64,000 bases of DNA. Origin: Flavobacterium flavigenum. GTDB lineage: Bacteria > Bacteroidota > Bacteroidia > Flavobacteriales > Flavobacteriaceae. How positions within the stretch are numbered: the first letter of the stretch is position 1; every line of letters begins with the position of its first letter. The stretch covers positions 3,720,001 to 3,784,000 of the forward strand of contig NZ_CP114285.2 of NCBI RefSeq assembly GCF_027111255.2. Reading direction: 5' to 3'. This document shows, piece after piece, positions 8,755 to 15,892 of this stretch. The notes below the pieces were generated by a model that did no database searches, was not told the DNA's origin, and was given only the letters and a program-made list of their open reading frames with translations. The position numbers and the translations under genes are program-made.

Positions 8755-8800
8755 GTTTTTCCACAATCTTGGCATCCTGACAAAGGAAGGATCTCTGCAA
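8755..8800 (+). repeat. Partial copy of a dispersed CCACAATCTTG repeat
   Basis: The 258-bp gap 8621-8878 holds no gene. The segment TTTTTCCACAATCTTGGCAT followed by CCTGACAAAGGAAGGATCTC matches the left half of the element at 12939-13048 (TTTTCCACAATCTTGTCATT, then TCGACGGAGGAGAAATC). Just upstream is CTCGCTAAGCCGCAAAG, which also looks like repeat debris. The right arm is absent here. Confidence 0.6.
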
Positions 8801-8878
8801 GTATCTCTAAAAAGATTTATAAAACTTAATTAACCTCCTGAACCAGGAATTTAATCAAATTACGCTTTAAACCGATTG

Positions 8879-9958
8879 TTATTTCAAATCATTTTTTGCG
8901 GTCGATATACTTATCAATTTATAACCATTTCCGGTTCTTAAAAATTCAAAATGATCTTGTTTGAAATCGGCTTTATTTTTTGGATTGATTATAACATCCA
9001 TAGTAGGAAACATCCAGTCTTTTGATTCGTTGCAATTATTAAAATAAATTTCATATTCACTCGATTCAAAAATAAATTGATTTAATCCGTCAGTCGATAC
9101 AAAATAATCGGTTTTTGGATTTTTTAGTTCTTGTAGTTTTAATTTTAAATAAGTAAAATTCTGATTGATAAACTTAGTTTTCGGTTCGCTGATCCAGCCA
9201 TTAGGTTCTTTCCAATAGGTGATTTTATCAAAAGAATGTTTTTCTAAATTGGTTTTCGATAAATTAGAAAGCAAAGTGTTTTTCATCCAATATTTAAATT
9301 CTTTATCATAATTAATAAATGAATAATATTGTCCGTCAACCCCAAGAAAATTGTCTCTGGTTTCGTCCTTAGTGGGTTCTTTTGATTTTTTTAAAGAATA
9401 AAAATTCAAATCGTCATTGAATGAGAAATTTTCAATAAGGACTTTGTTGTTGATATCGATTAAAAATTCTTTTCCGCCTTTCCAGAAGAAATGTTCACCG
9501 TCTTGTTCTTTAACAGCATCTTTTAAAGCAATGATCATTCCATTCCTGACTTTGGTCAGATTGCTATAATCAGCAGGAATTACAATTTTTCCTTCGCCAT
9601 CGAATACCCCCATTTTGTCGGTTTTGGGGTCTCTAAAACGGATAAAACCTTCATTTTCGCAATCTGGACTATTGTCAAATACATATAAACTGTCGCGACC
9701 AACTATTTTCCGGGTTTTGGTTAAATAATAACTTTTCCAGCCGTTGTTAAATTCCTCGGTAACAGCAATTATGTTTTCAAATTTACGGGCAGTTGTAAAA
9801 CCTGTAAATTTTGGTTCTATTTTGATTAATCCATTTTTGTCTTTAAAACCAATAAGGGTTGTGTCTTTATTTGGAAATGAAGTCCAGATGTCATTGTTTT
9901 GAGCAAATGCAAAACAATGTATAAATGCAAATAAGTATAGCAAATGACAATTTTTCAT
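8879..9958 (-). CDS. Exported protein with WG-like repeats, function unknown
   Basis: The 359-aa protein starts with a signal peptide (LLYLFAFIHCFAFAQ). Two N-terminal segments look like WG/KWG beta repeats: GFKDKNGLIKIEPKFTGF (about residues 37-54) and KMGVFDGEGKIVIPADYSNL (about 115-134). The remainder has no motif I recognise. WG-repeat proteins are often exported and of unknown role. It is a single gene between two leftward genes and has its own gap on both sides, so it is probably monocistronic. Confidence 0.65.
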   Translation of the reverse strand: MKNCHLLYLFAFIHCFAFAQNNDIWTSFPNKDTTLIGFKDKNGLIKIEPKFTGFTTARKFENIIAVTEEFNNGWKSYYLTKTRKIVGRDSLYVFDNSPDCENEGFIRFRDPKTDKMGVFDGEGKIVIPADYSNLTKVRNGMIIALKDAVKEQDGEHFFWKGGKEFLIDINNKVLIENFSFNDDLNFYSLKKSKEPTKDETRDNFLGVDGQYYSFINYDKEFKYWMKNTLLSNLSKTNLEKHSFDKITYWKEPNGWISEPKTKFINQNFTYLKLKLQELKNPKTDYFVSTDGLNQFIFESSEYEIYFNNCNESKDWMFPTMDVIINPKNKADFKQDHFEFLRTGNGYKLISISTAKNDLK

Positions 9959-10028
9959 AAAAGGATATTTATAATAAATATATAAAAACGTTTTTGAAAA
10001 CTAAATATTCTAATCAGATTCAAAAACA

Positions 10029-10060
10029 AAACCCGACAGGTTTTTAAAACCTGTCGGGTT
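10029..10060 (-). terminator. Terminator hairpin downstream of the 152-aa gene
   Basis: AACCCGACAGGTTTT (10029-10043) pairs with AAAACCTGTCGGGTT (10046-10060), a near-perfect 15-bp stem. In the leftward direction it is followed by TTTGTTTTTG. It lies 8 bp after the stop of the coiled-coil gene. Confidence 0.85.
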
Positions 10061-10068
10061 ATAAATGT

Positions 10069-10527
10069 TTAAGAACCGTATTTTTTAAGTCTTGCGTCTT
10101 TTAAAGCTATTTCATATTCATTTAATGCTTTGGTACTTAATTCAACTTTGGTTTTGGCTTTATTTAATTTTTCTTCTGTTTTTACAATTTTGGCCCTTAT
10201 TTTTTCTATGTTTTTTTGAAGATCAGGATCATTTCTTTTTACCTGTAAATTTTCAAGCTGCTTTAAATTTTCACGTTTTGCTTTTAAGTCCAATTCTATT
10301 TCCCATTCTTTTTGTCCAAGTTTTATTAAATTTTCTTCTTCTTGTTTAATTCTTTTTTTTGCTCTTTCTACGTTGCCTTTGGTAAGACGTTTTGTAGGCT
10401 CCATTTTTGAAAGTTTAGGTTCCATCCATGGATAAAGTGTATGTTGCAATTCAGGTTCATTAGAATTTTGTGCAATTGTAAAAAGAGGTAGTATGATGAT
10501 TAATAATAAAGTCAGACGTGCTTTCAT
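10069..10527 (-). CDS. Small exported coiled-coil protein, function unknown
   Basis: This 152-aa product has a signal peptide (LTLLLIIILPLFTIAQ, cleavage after about residue 19). A highly charged Lys/Glu-rich helix of about 100 residues follows (VERAKKRIKQEEENLIKLGQ, IEKIRAKIVKTEEKLNKAKT), typical of a coiled coil. No enzymatic motif is visible. It lies between ahcY and the WG-repeat gene, separated from ahcY by a strong terminator, so no functional link is implied. Periplasmic location is inferred from the signal peptide. Confidence 0.6.
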   Translation of the reverse strand: MKARLTLLLIIILPLFTIAQNSNEPELQHTLYPWMEPKLSKMEPTKRLTKGNVERAKKRIKQEEENLIKLGQKEWEIELDLKAKRENLKQLENLQVKRNDPDLQKNIEKIRAKIVKTEEKLNKAKTKVELSTKALNEYEIALKDARLKKYGS

Positions 10528-10585
10528 AATTTAGTTTTGGTTTTCAAAAATATACTTATATTTTGAAATAGGGACACATCAAAAA

Positions 10586-10613
10586 GAAAAACCCTCACAT
10601 TTCTGTAAGGGTT
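10586..10613 (-). terminator. Intrinsic terminator after ahcY
   Basis: AACCCTCACA (10590-10599) pairs with TGTAAGGGTT (10604-10613) around a TTTC loop, with one G-U pair. Read leftwards it ends in a TTTTCTTTTT tract, 33 bp after the ahcY stop. Confidence 0.85.
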
Positions 10614-10645
10614 CTGTCTTAATTTTTAGTACTAAAAACGTAATA

Positions 10646-11962
10646 CTAATATCTGTAGTATTCTGGTTTAAATGGTCCCTGAACTTCAACACCAATATAA
10701 GCAGCCTGATCTTCACGTAAAGTTTCCAATTCAACGCCTAATTTAGCTAAGTGCAAAGCAGCCACTTTTTCATCTAAATGTTTTGGCAACATATAAACTT
10801 CGTTTTTGTAAGCAGCACTGTTGTTCCATAATTCGATTTGAGCTAAAGTCTGGTTGGTGAATGAGTTACTCATTACAAAACTTGGGTGACCTGTAGCACA
10901 ACCAAGGTTTACTAAACGACCTTCTGCCAAGATAATGATATCTTTTCCGTTGATAGTATATTTGTCAACCTGAGGTTTGATTTCGATTTTAGACGCACCG
11001 TGGTTTTTGTTTAACCAGGCCATGTCGATTTCGTTATCAAAGTGTCCGATGTTACAAACAACAGTTTTGTCTTTCATTTTTTCGAAGTGGCTTCCCACAA
11101 CGATATCTTTGTTTCCTGTAGTTGTAATAATGATATCCGCATTAGCAATTACAGTATCTAATTTTTTAACTTCATAACCGTCCATTGCAGCTTGTAAAGC
11201 ACAAATTGGATCGATTTCAGTAACTGTCACGATAGAACCTGCACCTCTAAAAGAAGCAGCAGTTCCTTTTCCTACGTCACCGTATCCGCAAACAATAACT
11301 CTTTTTCCAGCCAACATTAAGTCAGTTGCACGACGAATAGCATCTACAGCAGATTCTTTACATCCGTATTTGTTGTCAAATTTAGATTTAGTAACAGAAT
11401 CGTTAATGTTGATTGCAGGCATTGGTAAAGTTCCGGCTTTTACTCTTTCGTAAAGTCTGTGAACACCAGTTGTAGTTTCTTCAGAAAGACCTTTGATTCC
11501 AGGAACCAATTCCGGGAAACGATCGATAACCATGTTTGTTAAATCTCCACCATCATCAAGGATCATGTTCAATGGTTTTCTGTCTTCACCAAAAAATAAA
11601 GTCTGCTCAATACACCAGTCAAATTCTTCTTCGTTAAGACCTTTCCAAGCATAAACAGAAATTCCGGCAGCAGCAATTGCAGCAGCAGCCTGATCCTGAG
11701 TAGAGAAAATGTTACAAGAAGACCAGGTAACTTCTGCACCAAGAGCGATTAAAGTTTCGATTAATACAGCAGTCTGAATCGTCATGTGAAGACATCCAGC
11801 GATACGAGCTCCTTTAAGGGGCTGCTCATCTTTATATTCAGCACGAAGTGCCATTAAACCTGGCATTTCAGCTTCAGCTAGTTCAATTTCTTTTCTTCCC
11901 CAGGCAGCCAGAGAAATGTCTTTTACTTTGAAAGCCACATATGGCGTAGTTGTAGTACTCAT
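10646..11962 (-). CDS. ahcY: Adenosylhomocysteinase
   Basis: S-adenosylhomocysteine hydrolase splits SAH into adenosine and homocysteine with bound NAD, keeping methyl transfer running. The 438-aa sequence is highly conserved: the substrate residues are in GCLHMTIQTAVLIETL, NIFSTQDQAAAAI and ILDDGGDLT, and the NAD-binding loop is GYGDVGKG at 226-233. The family ending LREDQAAYIGVEVQGPFKPE YYRY is present. The start ATG at 11962 fits the conserved N-terminus. It is monocistronic, with a promoter-like TAAATTTG upstream and a terminator downstream. Confidence 0.98.
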   Translation of the reverse strand: MSTTTTPYVAFKVKDISLAAWGRKEIELAEAEMPGLMALRAEYKDEQPLKGARIAGCLHMTIQTAVLIETLIALGAEVTWSSCNIFSTQDQAAAAIAAAGISVYAWKGLNEEEFDWCIEQTLFFGEDRKPLNMILDDGGDLTNMVIDRFPELVPGIKGLSEETTTGVHRLYERVKAGTLPMPAININDSVTKSKFDNKYGCKESAVDAIRRATDLMLAGKRVIVCGYGDVGKGTAASFRGAGSIVTVTEIDPICALQAAMDGYEVKKLDTVIANADIIITTTGNKDIVVGSHFEKMKDKTVVCNIGHFDNEIDMAWLNKNHGASKIEIKPQVDKYTINGKDIIILAEGRLVNLGCATGHPSFVMSNSFTNQTLAQIELWNNSAAYKNEVYMLPKHLDEKVAALHLAKLGVELETLREDQAAYIGVEVQGPFKPEYYRY

Positions 11963-11994
11963 TTATAGTATATTTGTATATGTATAATTTTTTG

Positions 11995-12002
11995 CAAATT
12001 TA
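11995..12002 (-). promoter_or_regulatory. -7 element of ahcY
   Basis: Read leftwards, TAAATTTG matches TAnnTTTG. It would start transcription near 11991, leaving a leader of about 29 nt. Confidence 0.6.
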
Positions 12003-12085
12003 CATAATAGCTTTTGAATTTTGCTACTTTCTATCAGATTTATGAAATGTTTAATTTATTAATCTTTAGAATGTTAGAAATAATG

Positions 12086-12168
12086 GCTTTTAGAAGCTAA
12101 TCCTGCTGTCCACTGTATCTTTTGCGGCGAACCCCGCCACAAAAGGATGCCGCTCCCATCAGGGCTAG
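12086..12168. repeat. GC-rich structured intergenic element (family A)
   Basis: This element is more GC-rich than its surroundings and sits in the 293-bp gap between ahcY and the phosphopantetheinyl transferase. Its core is a hairpin: CTTTTGCGGCG (12119-12129) and CGCCACAAAAG (12135-12145) pair around AACCC with one G-T pair. The flank TGTCCACTGTATC resembles TTCCACTGCTATC in the element at 34190-34336 (reverse strand). Nothing in it looks coding. It may be a member of a dispersed non-coding repeat family. Confidence 0.6.
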
Positions 12169-12255
12169 AAACCAACAACGTTAAATTACAAATTCAGTTT
12201 TCAGACAAAGTGAATAATTAATAATTTACCATTCATAAATTTAGAATTAAAAGAA

Positions 12256-12906
12256 ATGCCTTTATTTAAGACCATACAATGCAATGAAAATACCCGAATT
12301 TTGATTTGGGAAATCACCGAATCTTTTGATGAATTGTACAGCAGGGTAACCTTAAAAGAAAAAACGCAAAAAAGACTGGACGGAATGAAATCTCAAATGC
12401 ATCAGCGTGCATTTCTCAGCGTGCGAATGCTGATTCAGGAGATGGGTTTTACAGATAAAGATCTGCATTATGACGAATTCGGAAAACCGTATTTCGATTG
12501 TCATAATCATATATCCATCACACATTCTTATCATTTTGCTGCGATAATAATCAGCCACGAAACCGTTGGAATCGACATGGAGTTACAGCGTGAAAAAATT
12601 CAGAGAATCGCAGATAAATTTACTGATTACGAATGCGATTATTTAAATCCTGATCTTACAGAAGAATACGTAAAGAAATTAACGGTAATCTGGGGAGCCA
12701 AAGAAGCCATTTTTAAAATCAGAAACGAAAAAGGAATCAGTTTTAAAGATCATATTTTAGTTGAGGATTTTTCTTTAGACGAACCCCAAACCAGTGCAAG
12801 TCTGCATTTTGATGACTTAATAAAAGATTTTGATGTGCATTACAAGGAAATTCAATCCGATAATTTTGAAGGGAATTTTACTTTGGTCTATGCTTTTGAA
12901 AAGTAA
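12256..12906 (+). CDS. 4'-phosphopantetheinyl transferase superfamily protein (Sfp type)
   Basis: The 216-aa protein should transfer phosphopantetheine from CoA to a carrier-protein serine. It shows the Sfp/AcpT motifs: GKPYF plus ISITHSYHFAA (about 75-96), the magnesium-binding GIDME at 105-109 and WGAKEAIFK at 146-154. The length fits the single-copy Sfp-type enzymes of Flavobacteria. It is monocistronic, between the ahcY leader region and a convergent haemoglobin gene. Which carrier it modifies cannot be told from the sequence. Confidence 0.9.
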   Translation: MPLFKTIQCNENTRILIWEITESFDELYSRVTLKEKTQKRLDGMKSQMHQRAFLSVRMLIQEMGFTDKDLHYDEFGKPYFDCHNHISITHSYHFAAIIISHETVGIDMELQREKIQRIADKFTDYECDYLNPDLTEEYVKKLTVIWGAKEAIFKIRNEKGISFKDHILVEDFSLDEPQTSASLHFDDLIKDFDVHYKEIQSDNFEGNFTLVYAFEK

Positions 12907-12938
12907 AATTCAAAATTTTCAAATTCAAAATTCCAATT

Positions 12939-13048
12939 TTCCACAATCTTGTCATTTCGACGGAGGAGAAATCACACAAGAAACTCCGCAAAGAAATCAG
13001 CTAATTTGTGTCGGTCAACTTGCCATTTCTCCCTTCGGTCGAAATGAC
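12939..13048. repeat. REP-like inverted repeat between convergent genes
   Basis: The left arm GTCATTTCGACGGAGGAGAA plus AT (12951-12972) and the right arm at 13025-13048 (ATTTCTCCCTTCGGTCGAAA, then TGAC) are inverted copies with small indels, separated by 52 bp. It fills the gap between the transferase gene and the leftward haemoglobin gene, and could terminate transcription from both sides. The left flank CCACAATCTTG recurs at 8761-8771, which marks it as a dispersed repeat. Confidence 0.8.
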
Positions 13049-13065
13049 AAACTAATATATATTAT

Positions 13066-13464
13066 TTAAACTTCACTTTCTTTTTGGCGATGTTGAAACA
13101 TGCTCATGTATAGAAAAGTACTCATTTTTCTGGCACGTCTTTTTAAAGTGTCGGCATTTTCGCCTTCAAAGTGCTCATCAATGGTCTGAAACCAATGATT
13201 CAGCCAGATTCCGAATTCATTTGAAGTAATTTTACCATCAAAATGTGCATCAACTTCATTGTGGACCGTCAGCGGATTCCCGTTGTATTTTTTTACGCCA
13301 AATAAATTCATCTCCCAAAAATCAGTCAGTTTTTCCAGATGCGCATCCCAGTCTTTTATAATAGCATTAAAATAAAAGCCGATTTCCTGATCGGCTCTTA
13401 TTTTATCGTAAAACTGATGGACTAAAAATGATATATCAGCTCTGTTCTCTATTTGTTTTCTCAC
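13066..13464 (-). CDS. Group III truncated haemoglobin
   Basis: The 132-aa protein matches group III truncated haemoglobins: LVHQFYDKIRADQEIGFYFN, KLTDFWEMNLFGVKKYNGNP, then VHNEVDAHFDGKITSNEFGI with the proximal-His region, and WLNHWFQTIDEHFEG. These proteins bind oxygen or NO and are often tied to nitrosative or microaerobic stress. The start is GTG at 13464, and its GTGA overlaps the TGA stop of the upstream membrane-protein gene by 4 bp, so the two are coupled. The pair lies behind an FNR-like palindrome. Confidence 0.9.
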   Translation of the reverse strand: MRKQIENRADISFLVHQFYDKIRADQEIGFYFNAIIKDWDAHLEKLTDFWEMNLFGVKKYNGNPLTVHNEVDAHFDGKITSNEFGIWLNHWFQTIDEHFEGENADTLKRRARKMSTFLYMSMFQHRQKESEV

Positions 13465-13748
13465 AGAAAAATAGTGTTTAAAAGAATAAATACTATACTT
13501 AAAATTGAACTCAGAATTAAAAGATTAAAAACCACCTTGTGTTTCATCTGTGCCAAAATTGAAGTATTTACAAAGATACAGGCTAATACAATTATTGCCA
13601 ACTGTATCATTTGACCAATTGATGTTCCGTTAGCCAAAACATACATTGCGGCAGCGCCTCCTAAACAGCTTTGACCAATTACAGCCATTGCAGCTGATCC
13701 CATGTAATTTTTATTGAAAATGTCGAATGTTGTTTGATATAGTGTCAT
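13461..13748 (-). CDS. Small inner-membrane protein, function unknown
   Basis: From ATG 13748 this is a 95-aa hydrophobic protein with three likely membrane helices: around AAMAVIGQSCLGGAAAMYVL, MIQLAIIVLACIFVNTSILA and VFNLLILSSILSIVFILLNT. The frame extends upstream to an ATG at 13784, but the predicted -7 element lies at 13770-13777, so the inner ATG is chosen. It is translationally coupled to the truncated haemoglobin gene and probably shares its stress role, which is inference. I do not recognise a family. Confidence 0.7.
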   Translation of the reverse strand: MTLYQTTFDIFNKNYMGSAAMAVIGQSCLGGAAAMYVLANGTSIGQMIQLAIIVLACIFVNTSILAQMKHKVVFNLLILSSILSIVFILLNTIFL

Positions 13749-13769
13749 GATATTCAGATTTTTATAGGA

Positions 13770-13777
13770 CAAAGATA
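13770..13777 (-). promoter_or_regulatory. -7 element of the membrane protein/haemoglobin operon
   Basis: Read leftwards, TATCTTTG fits TAnnTTTG. Transcription would start near 13766, 18 nt before the chosen start codon. Confidence 0.7.
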
Positions 13778-13795
13778 CATCCACTATACCACTGC

Positions 13796-13819
13796 GTTTT
13801 ATGATTTAAATCATAAAAC
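13796..13819. promoter_or_regulatory. FNR/CRP-like operator (24-bp perfect palindrome)
   Basis: The 24 bp are a perfect palindrome with core TGATTTAAATCA, which matches the FNR half-sites TGAT-N4-ATCA. Its centre (13807.5) is about 41.5 bp upstream of the transcription start predicted from the -7 element, the usual class II activator position. It lies just after the stop of the Crp/Fnr regulator gene, making that protein the likely ligand. Confidence 0.75.
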
Positions 13820-13829
13820 AGGAACTATT

Positions 13830-14426
13830 TTATCTGTATACTTTTCGGTTTATAATCTTCAGTTCGCGTTTTTTTTCCAGCGTTTTTATGGCTCTGATTA
13901 CAGTTTCTACACGCAGACCGGTCAAATCTCCAATTTGTTGTCTGGTAAAATTAATAAGATAACCATTGTTGTCTTTTTTAAAATTAAAATAGGCAATTCC
14001 GTGATCGATTAATTTCAAAACCCGATGTTCAGGCTCCTGAGTCGAGATTTCAGCAGCCATAACAGATTTGTAATAAAGACGCTGTGCCAGGTTTTGAATT
14101 ATTTGAATGCTGATTTTTGGGTTTTCTTCCAGCAGTTTCATGAAGTTTGCTTTTAGAAGAAGAATAATTTCACTGTTTTCAACTGCAATAGCATTAGCAG
14201 GATATTTTTGATTCAGAAATAGCGGCGGTTCGCCAAAAGATTGTCCCTTATAAAATATTCCCTGAATAAACTCTCGTCCGTCGTCATTATAATTGCTCAT
14301 TTTTACTTCTCCTGAAATAATCTGGAAGTAGTTTGAAGGAAAAATCCCTTCTTCAAAAATAATCTCATTTTTATTGAAAGATTTCTTTACAGCACCATAT
14401 TTTTCTAATAATTCAAGGGCAATCAT
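13830..14426 (-). CDS. Crp/Fnr family transcriptional regulator
   Basis: The 198-aa regulator (from ATG 14426) has an N-terminal cyclic-nucleotide-binding-type barrel (EIIFEEGIFPSNYFQIISGE, GEPPLFLNQKYPANAIAV), a dimerisation helix and a C-terminal winged helix (FTRQQIGDLTGLRVETVIRA). The frame extends 23 codons upstream, but a -7 element at 14462-14469 lies inside that extension, so the inner start is chosen. It has no cysteines, so it cannot be an Fe-S sensor like E. coli Fnr. It probably controls the haemoglobin operon through the palindrome at 13796-13819 and may sense redox, NO or a nucleotide. Confidence 0.9.
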   Translation of the reverse strand: MIALELLEKYGAVKKSFNKNEIIFEEGIFPSNYFQIISGEVKMSNYNDDGREFIQGIFYKGQSFGEPPLFLNQKYPANAIAVENSEIILLLKANFMKLLEENPKISIQIIQNLAQRLYYKSVMAAEISTQEPEHRVLKLIDHGIAYFNFKKDNNGYLINFTRQQIGDLTGLRVETVIRAIKTLEKKRELKIINRKVYR

Positions 14427-14461
14427 AGTGTTTGTTTCTTTGGTTGTTGAGATCAGTTGTA

Positions 14462-14469
14462 CAAATATA
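14462..14469 (-). promoter_or_regulatory. -7 element of the Crp/Fnr regulator gene
   Basis: Read leftwards, TATATTTG matches TAnnTTTG and predicts a leader of about 32 nt before ATG 14426. This decides the start codon of the regulator. Confidence 0.65.
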
Positions 14470-14520
14470 ATGCATTCAAAGTAGTTCTTATACATGAAAA
14501 CTTTTACTTTTACAGCCGTT

Positions 14521-15276
14521 ATGCAGCAAAAAACATTAAATATACACCAGGAAATTTTAGACGCTAAAAGTAAAGGTCAGAAACTGCTTGCTATACTTTT
14601 GGACCCGGATAAAATTGCGTTGGAAAATCTGGACAGCTTAATCCAAAAAATGAATCAGTCTCCTGCAACCCATATTTTTGTAGGAGGAAGTATTGTTCGG
14701 GCAATTATTTTAGAAGAATTAATTACGCAGTTAAAACAAAAAACAAACTTACCCGTTGTTATATTTCCGGGTGATCCTTCGCAGATTTCACCTCAGGCAG
14801 ATGCTATTTTGTTTCTTTCATTATTATCTGGACGAAATCCGGATTATTTGATCGAATATCAGGTTCAGGCAGCGCCAATTCTTAAAAAAACAAATCTGGA
14901 AGTGATTTCGACAGGTTATATTTTAATCGAAAGCGGTAATGAAACTGCTGTTGCACGTGTCAGTAAAACACAGCCGCTCAGCCGTCAGGATTTTGATTTG
15001 GTTTTAGCAACTGCACAGGCAGGAGAAATGCTGGGAAATAAATTAATGTATTTAGAAGCCGGAAGTGGTGCTAAAAATCCAGTACCTCTAAAAATGATTG
15101 AGCTGATTGCGCAGAATATTCAAATCCCAATAATTGTTGGAGGAGGAATTACAGATTTGCAGGGAATTAAAAAAGCCTATGAAGCCGGGGCCGATTTAGT
15201 AGTAATTGGGACTGCTTTTGAGAATGACAGTCATTTTTTTGAGCCAAAACAAATCAAAGAACAACACAATGATTGA
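14521..15276 (+). CDS. Geranylgeranylglyceryl/heptaprenylglyceryl phosphate synthase family (PcrB-like)
   Basis: This TIM-barrel prenyltransferase joins a polyprenyl diphosphate to glycerol 1-phosphate, an archaeal-type lipid reaction also found in Bacteroidota. The 251-aa protein shows LLAILLDPDK, HIFVGGSIV, VVIFPGDPSQISPQADAILF, LEAGSGAKNPV and the phosphate-binding IIVGGGITDLQGIKKAYEAG followed by ADLVVIGTAFE. I use ATG 14521 because the upstream in-frame ATG (14494) lies among AT-rich promoter-like sequence; both remain possible. It overlaps pnuC by 8 bp. The product of this group in Flavobacteria is not settled. Confidence 0.9.
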   Translation: MQQKTLNIHQEILDAKSKGQKLLAILLDPDKIALENLDSLIQKMNQSPATHIFVGGSIVRAIILEELITQLKQKTNLPVVIFPGDPSQISPQADAILFLSLLSGRNPDYLIEYQVQAAPILKKTNLEVISTGYILIESGNETAVARVSKTQPLSRQDFDLVLATAQAGEMLGNKLMYLEAGSGAKNPVPLKMIELIAQNIQIPIIVGGGITDLQGIKKAYEAGADLVVIGTAFENDSHFFEPKQIKEQHND

Positions 15277-15892
15277 TTTTTTTTTAGATAGCTATAAAAA
15301 TACTCCTCTTTGGCACATCGCTTTAGAGTTTTTAGTATTTGTGTGTGGGATACTAAGCGTCTGGTTTGCAAAAAAAGAAAATATCTGGGTCTATCCAACA
15401 GGTTTAGTGGCAACTGTAATTTCAGTATATCTTTTATACGTGGCAGGTTATATAGGAGATATGATTATCAATGGTTATTTTTCGGTCATGAGTATTTACG
15501 GCTGGTATATTTGGGCAAAAGGAGGGACAACTGAAGATAATTTACCTATTACAAGGACAAATTTAAATGAAAAAATAACAGGAATTTTATTGTTTATTGT
15601 TACCTTTTTTGTAGTTTTCGGTATTTATAAATATTTCGATTATACGATCAATCCGGATAATTATGTTGATATGATTTCATCAGGGATATTTTTTGCGGGA
15701 ATGTGGTATATGGCAAGGAAAAAAATAGAAAACTGGACACTCTGGATCATAGGTGATATTATTGTTGTACCGCTTTATGCGTATCGCGGTTTAGGAATGT
15801 TGTCACTTCAGTATTTAATTTTTACAATTTTGGCAATTTCAGCTTATATAGAATGGAGAAAAATCTTAGACAGCAAAAAACAAACATTATAA
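15269..15892 (+). CDS. pnuC: PnuC-family nicotinamide riboside (or thiamine) transporter
   Basis: The 207-aa protein has about seven membrane helices and PnuC-family features: FLVFVCGILSVWFAKKENIW, VYPTGLVATVISVYLL, MSIYGWYIW and late aromatic segments (WTLWIIGDIIVVPLYAYRG). PnuC transports nicotinamide riboside by facilitated diffusion, and trapping depends on a kinase; the next gene carries a NadR-type kinase domain and overlaps it by 40 bp, which supports this substrate. A related subfamily (PnuT) carries thiamine, and a TPP-controlled receptor lies 3 kb downstream, so thiamine is an alternative. ATG 15269 is preferred to the upstream one, which lies deep in the preceding gene. Confidence 0.88.
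   Translation: MIDFFLDSYKNTPLWHIALEFLVFVCGILSVWFAKKENIWVYPTGLVATVISVYLLYVAGYIGDMIINGYFSVMSIYGWYIWAKGGTTEDNLPITRTNLNEKITGILLFIVTFFVVFGIYKYFDYTINPDNYVDMISSGIFFAGMWYMARKKIENWTLWIIGDIIVVPLYAYRGLGMLSLQYLIFTILAISAYIEWRKILDSKKQTL

Noticed and set aside
11963..12085. Possible SAH or SAM riboswitch before ahcY
   Set aside because: The predicted leader is only about 29 nt, too short for an aptamer; the structured element lies upstream of the promoter.
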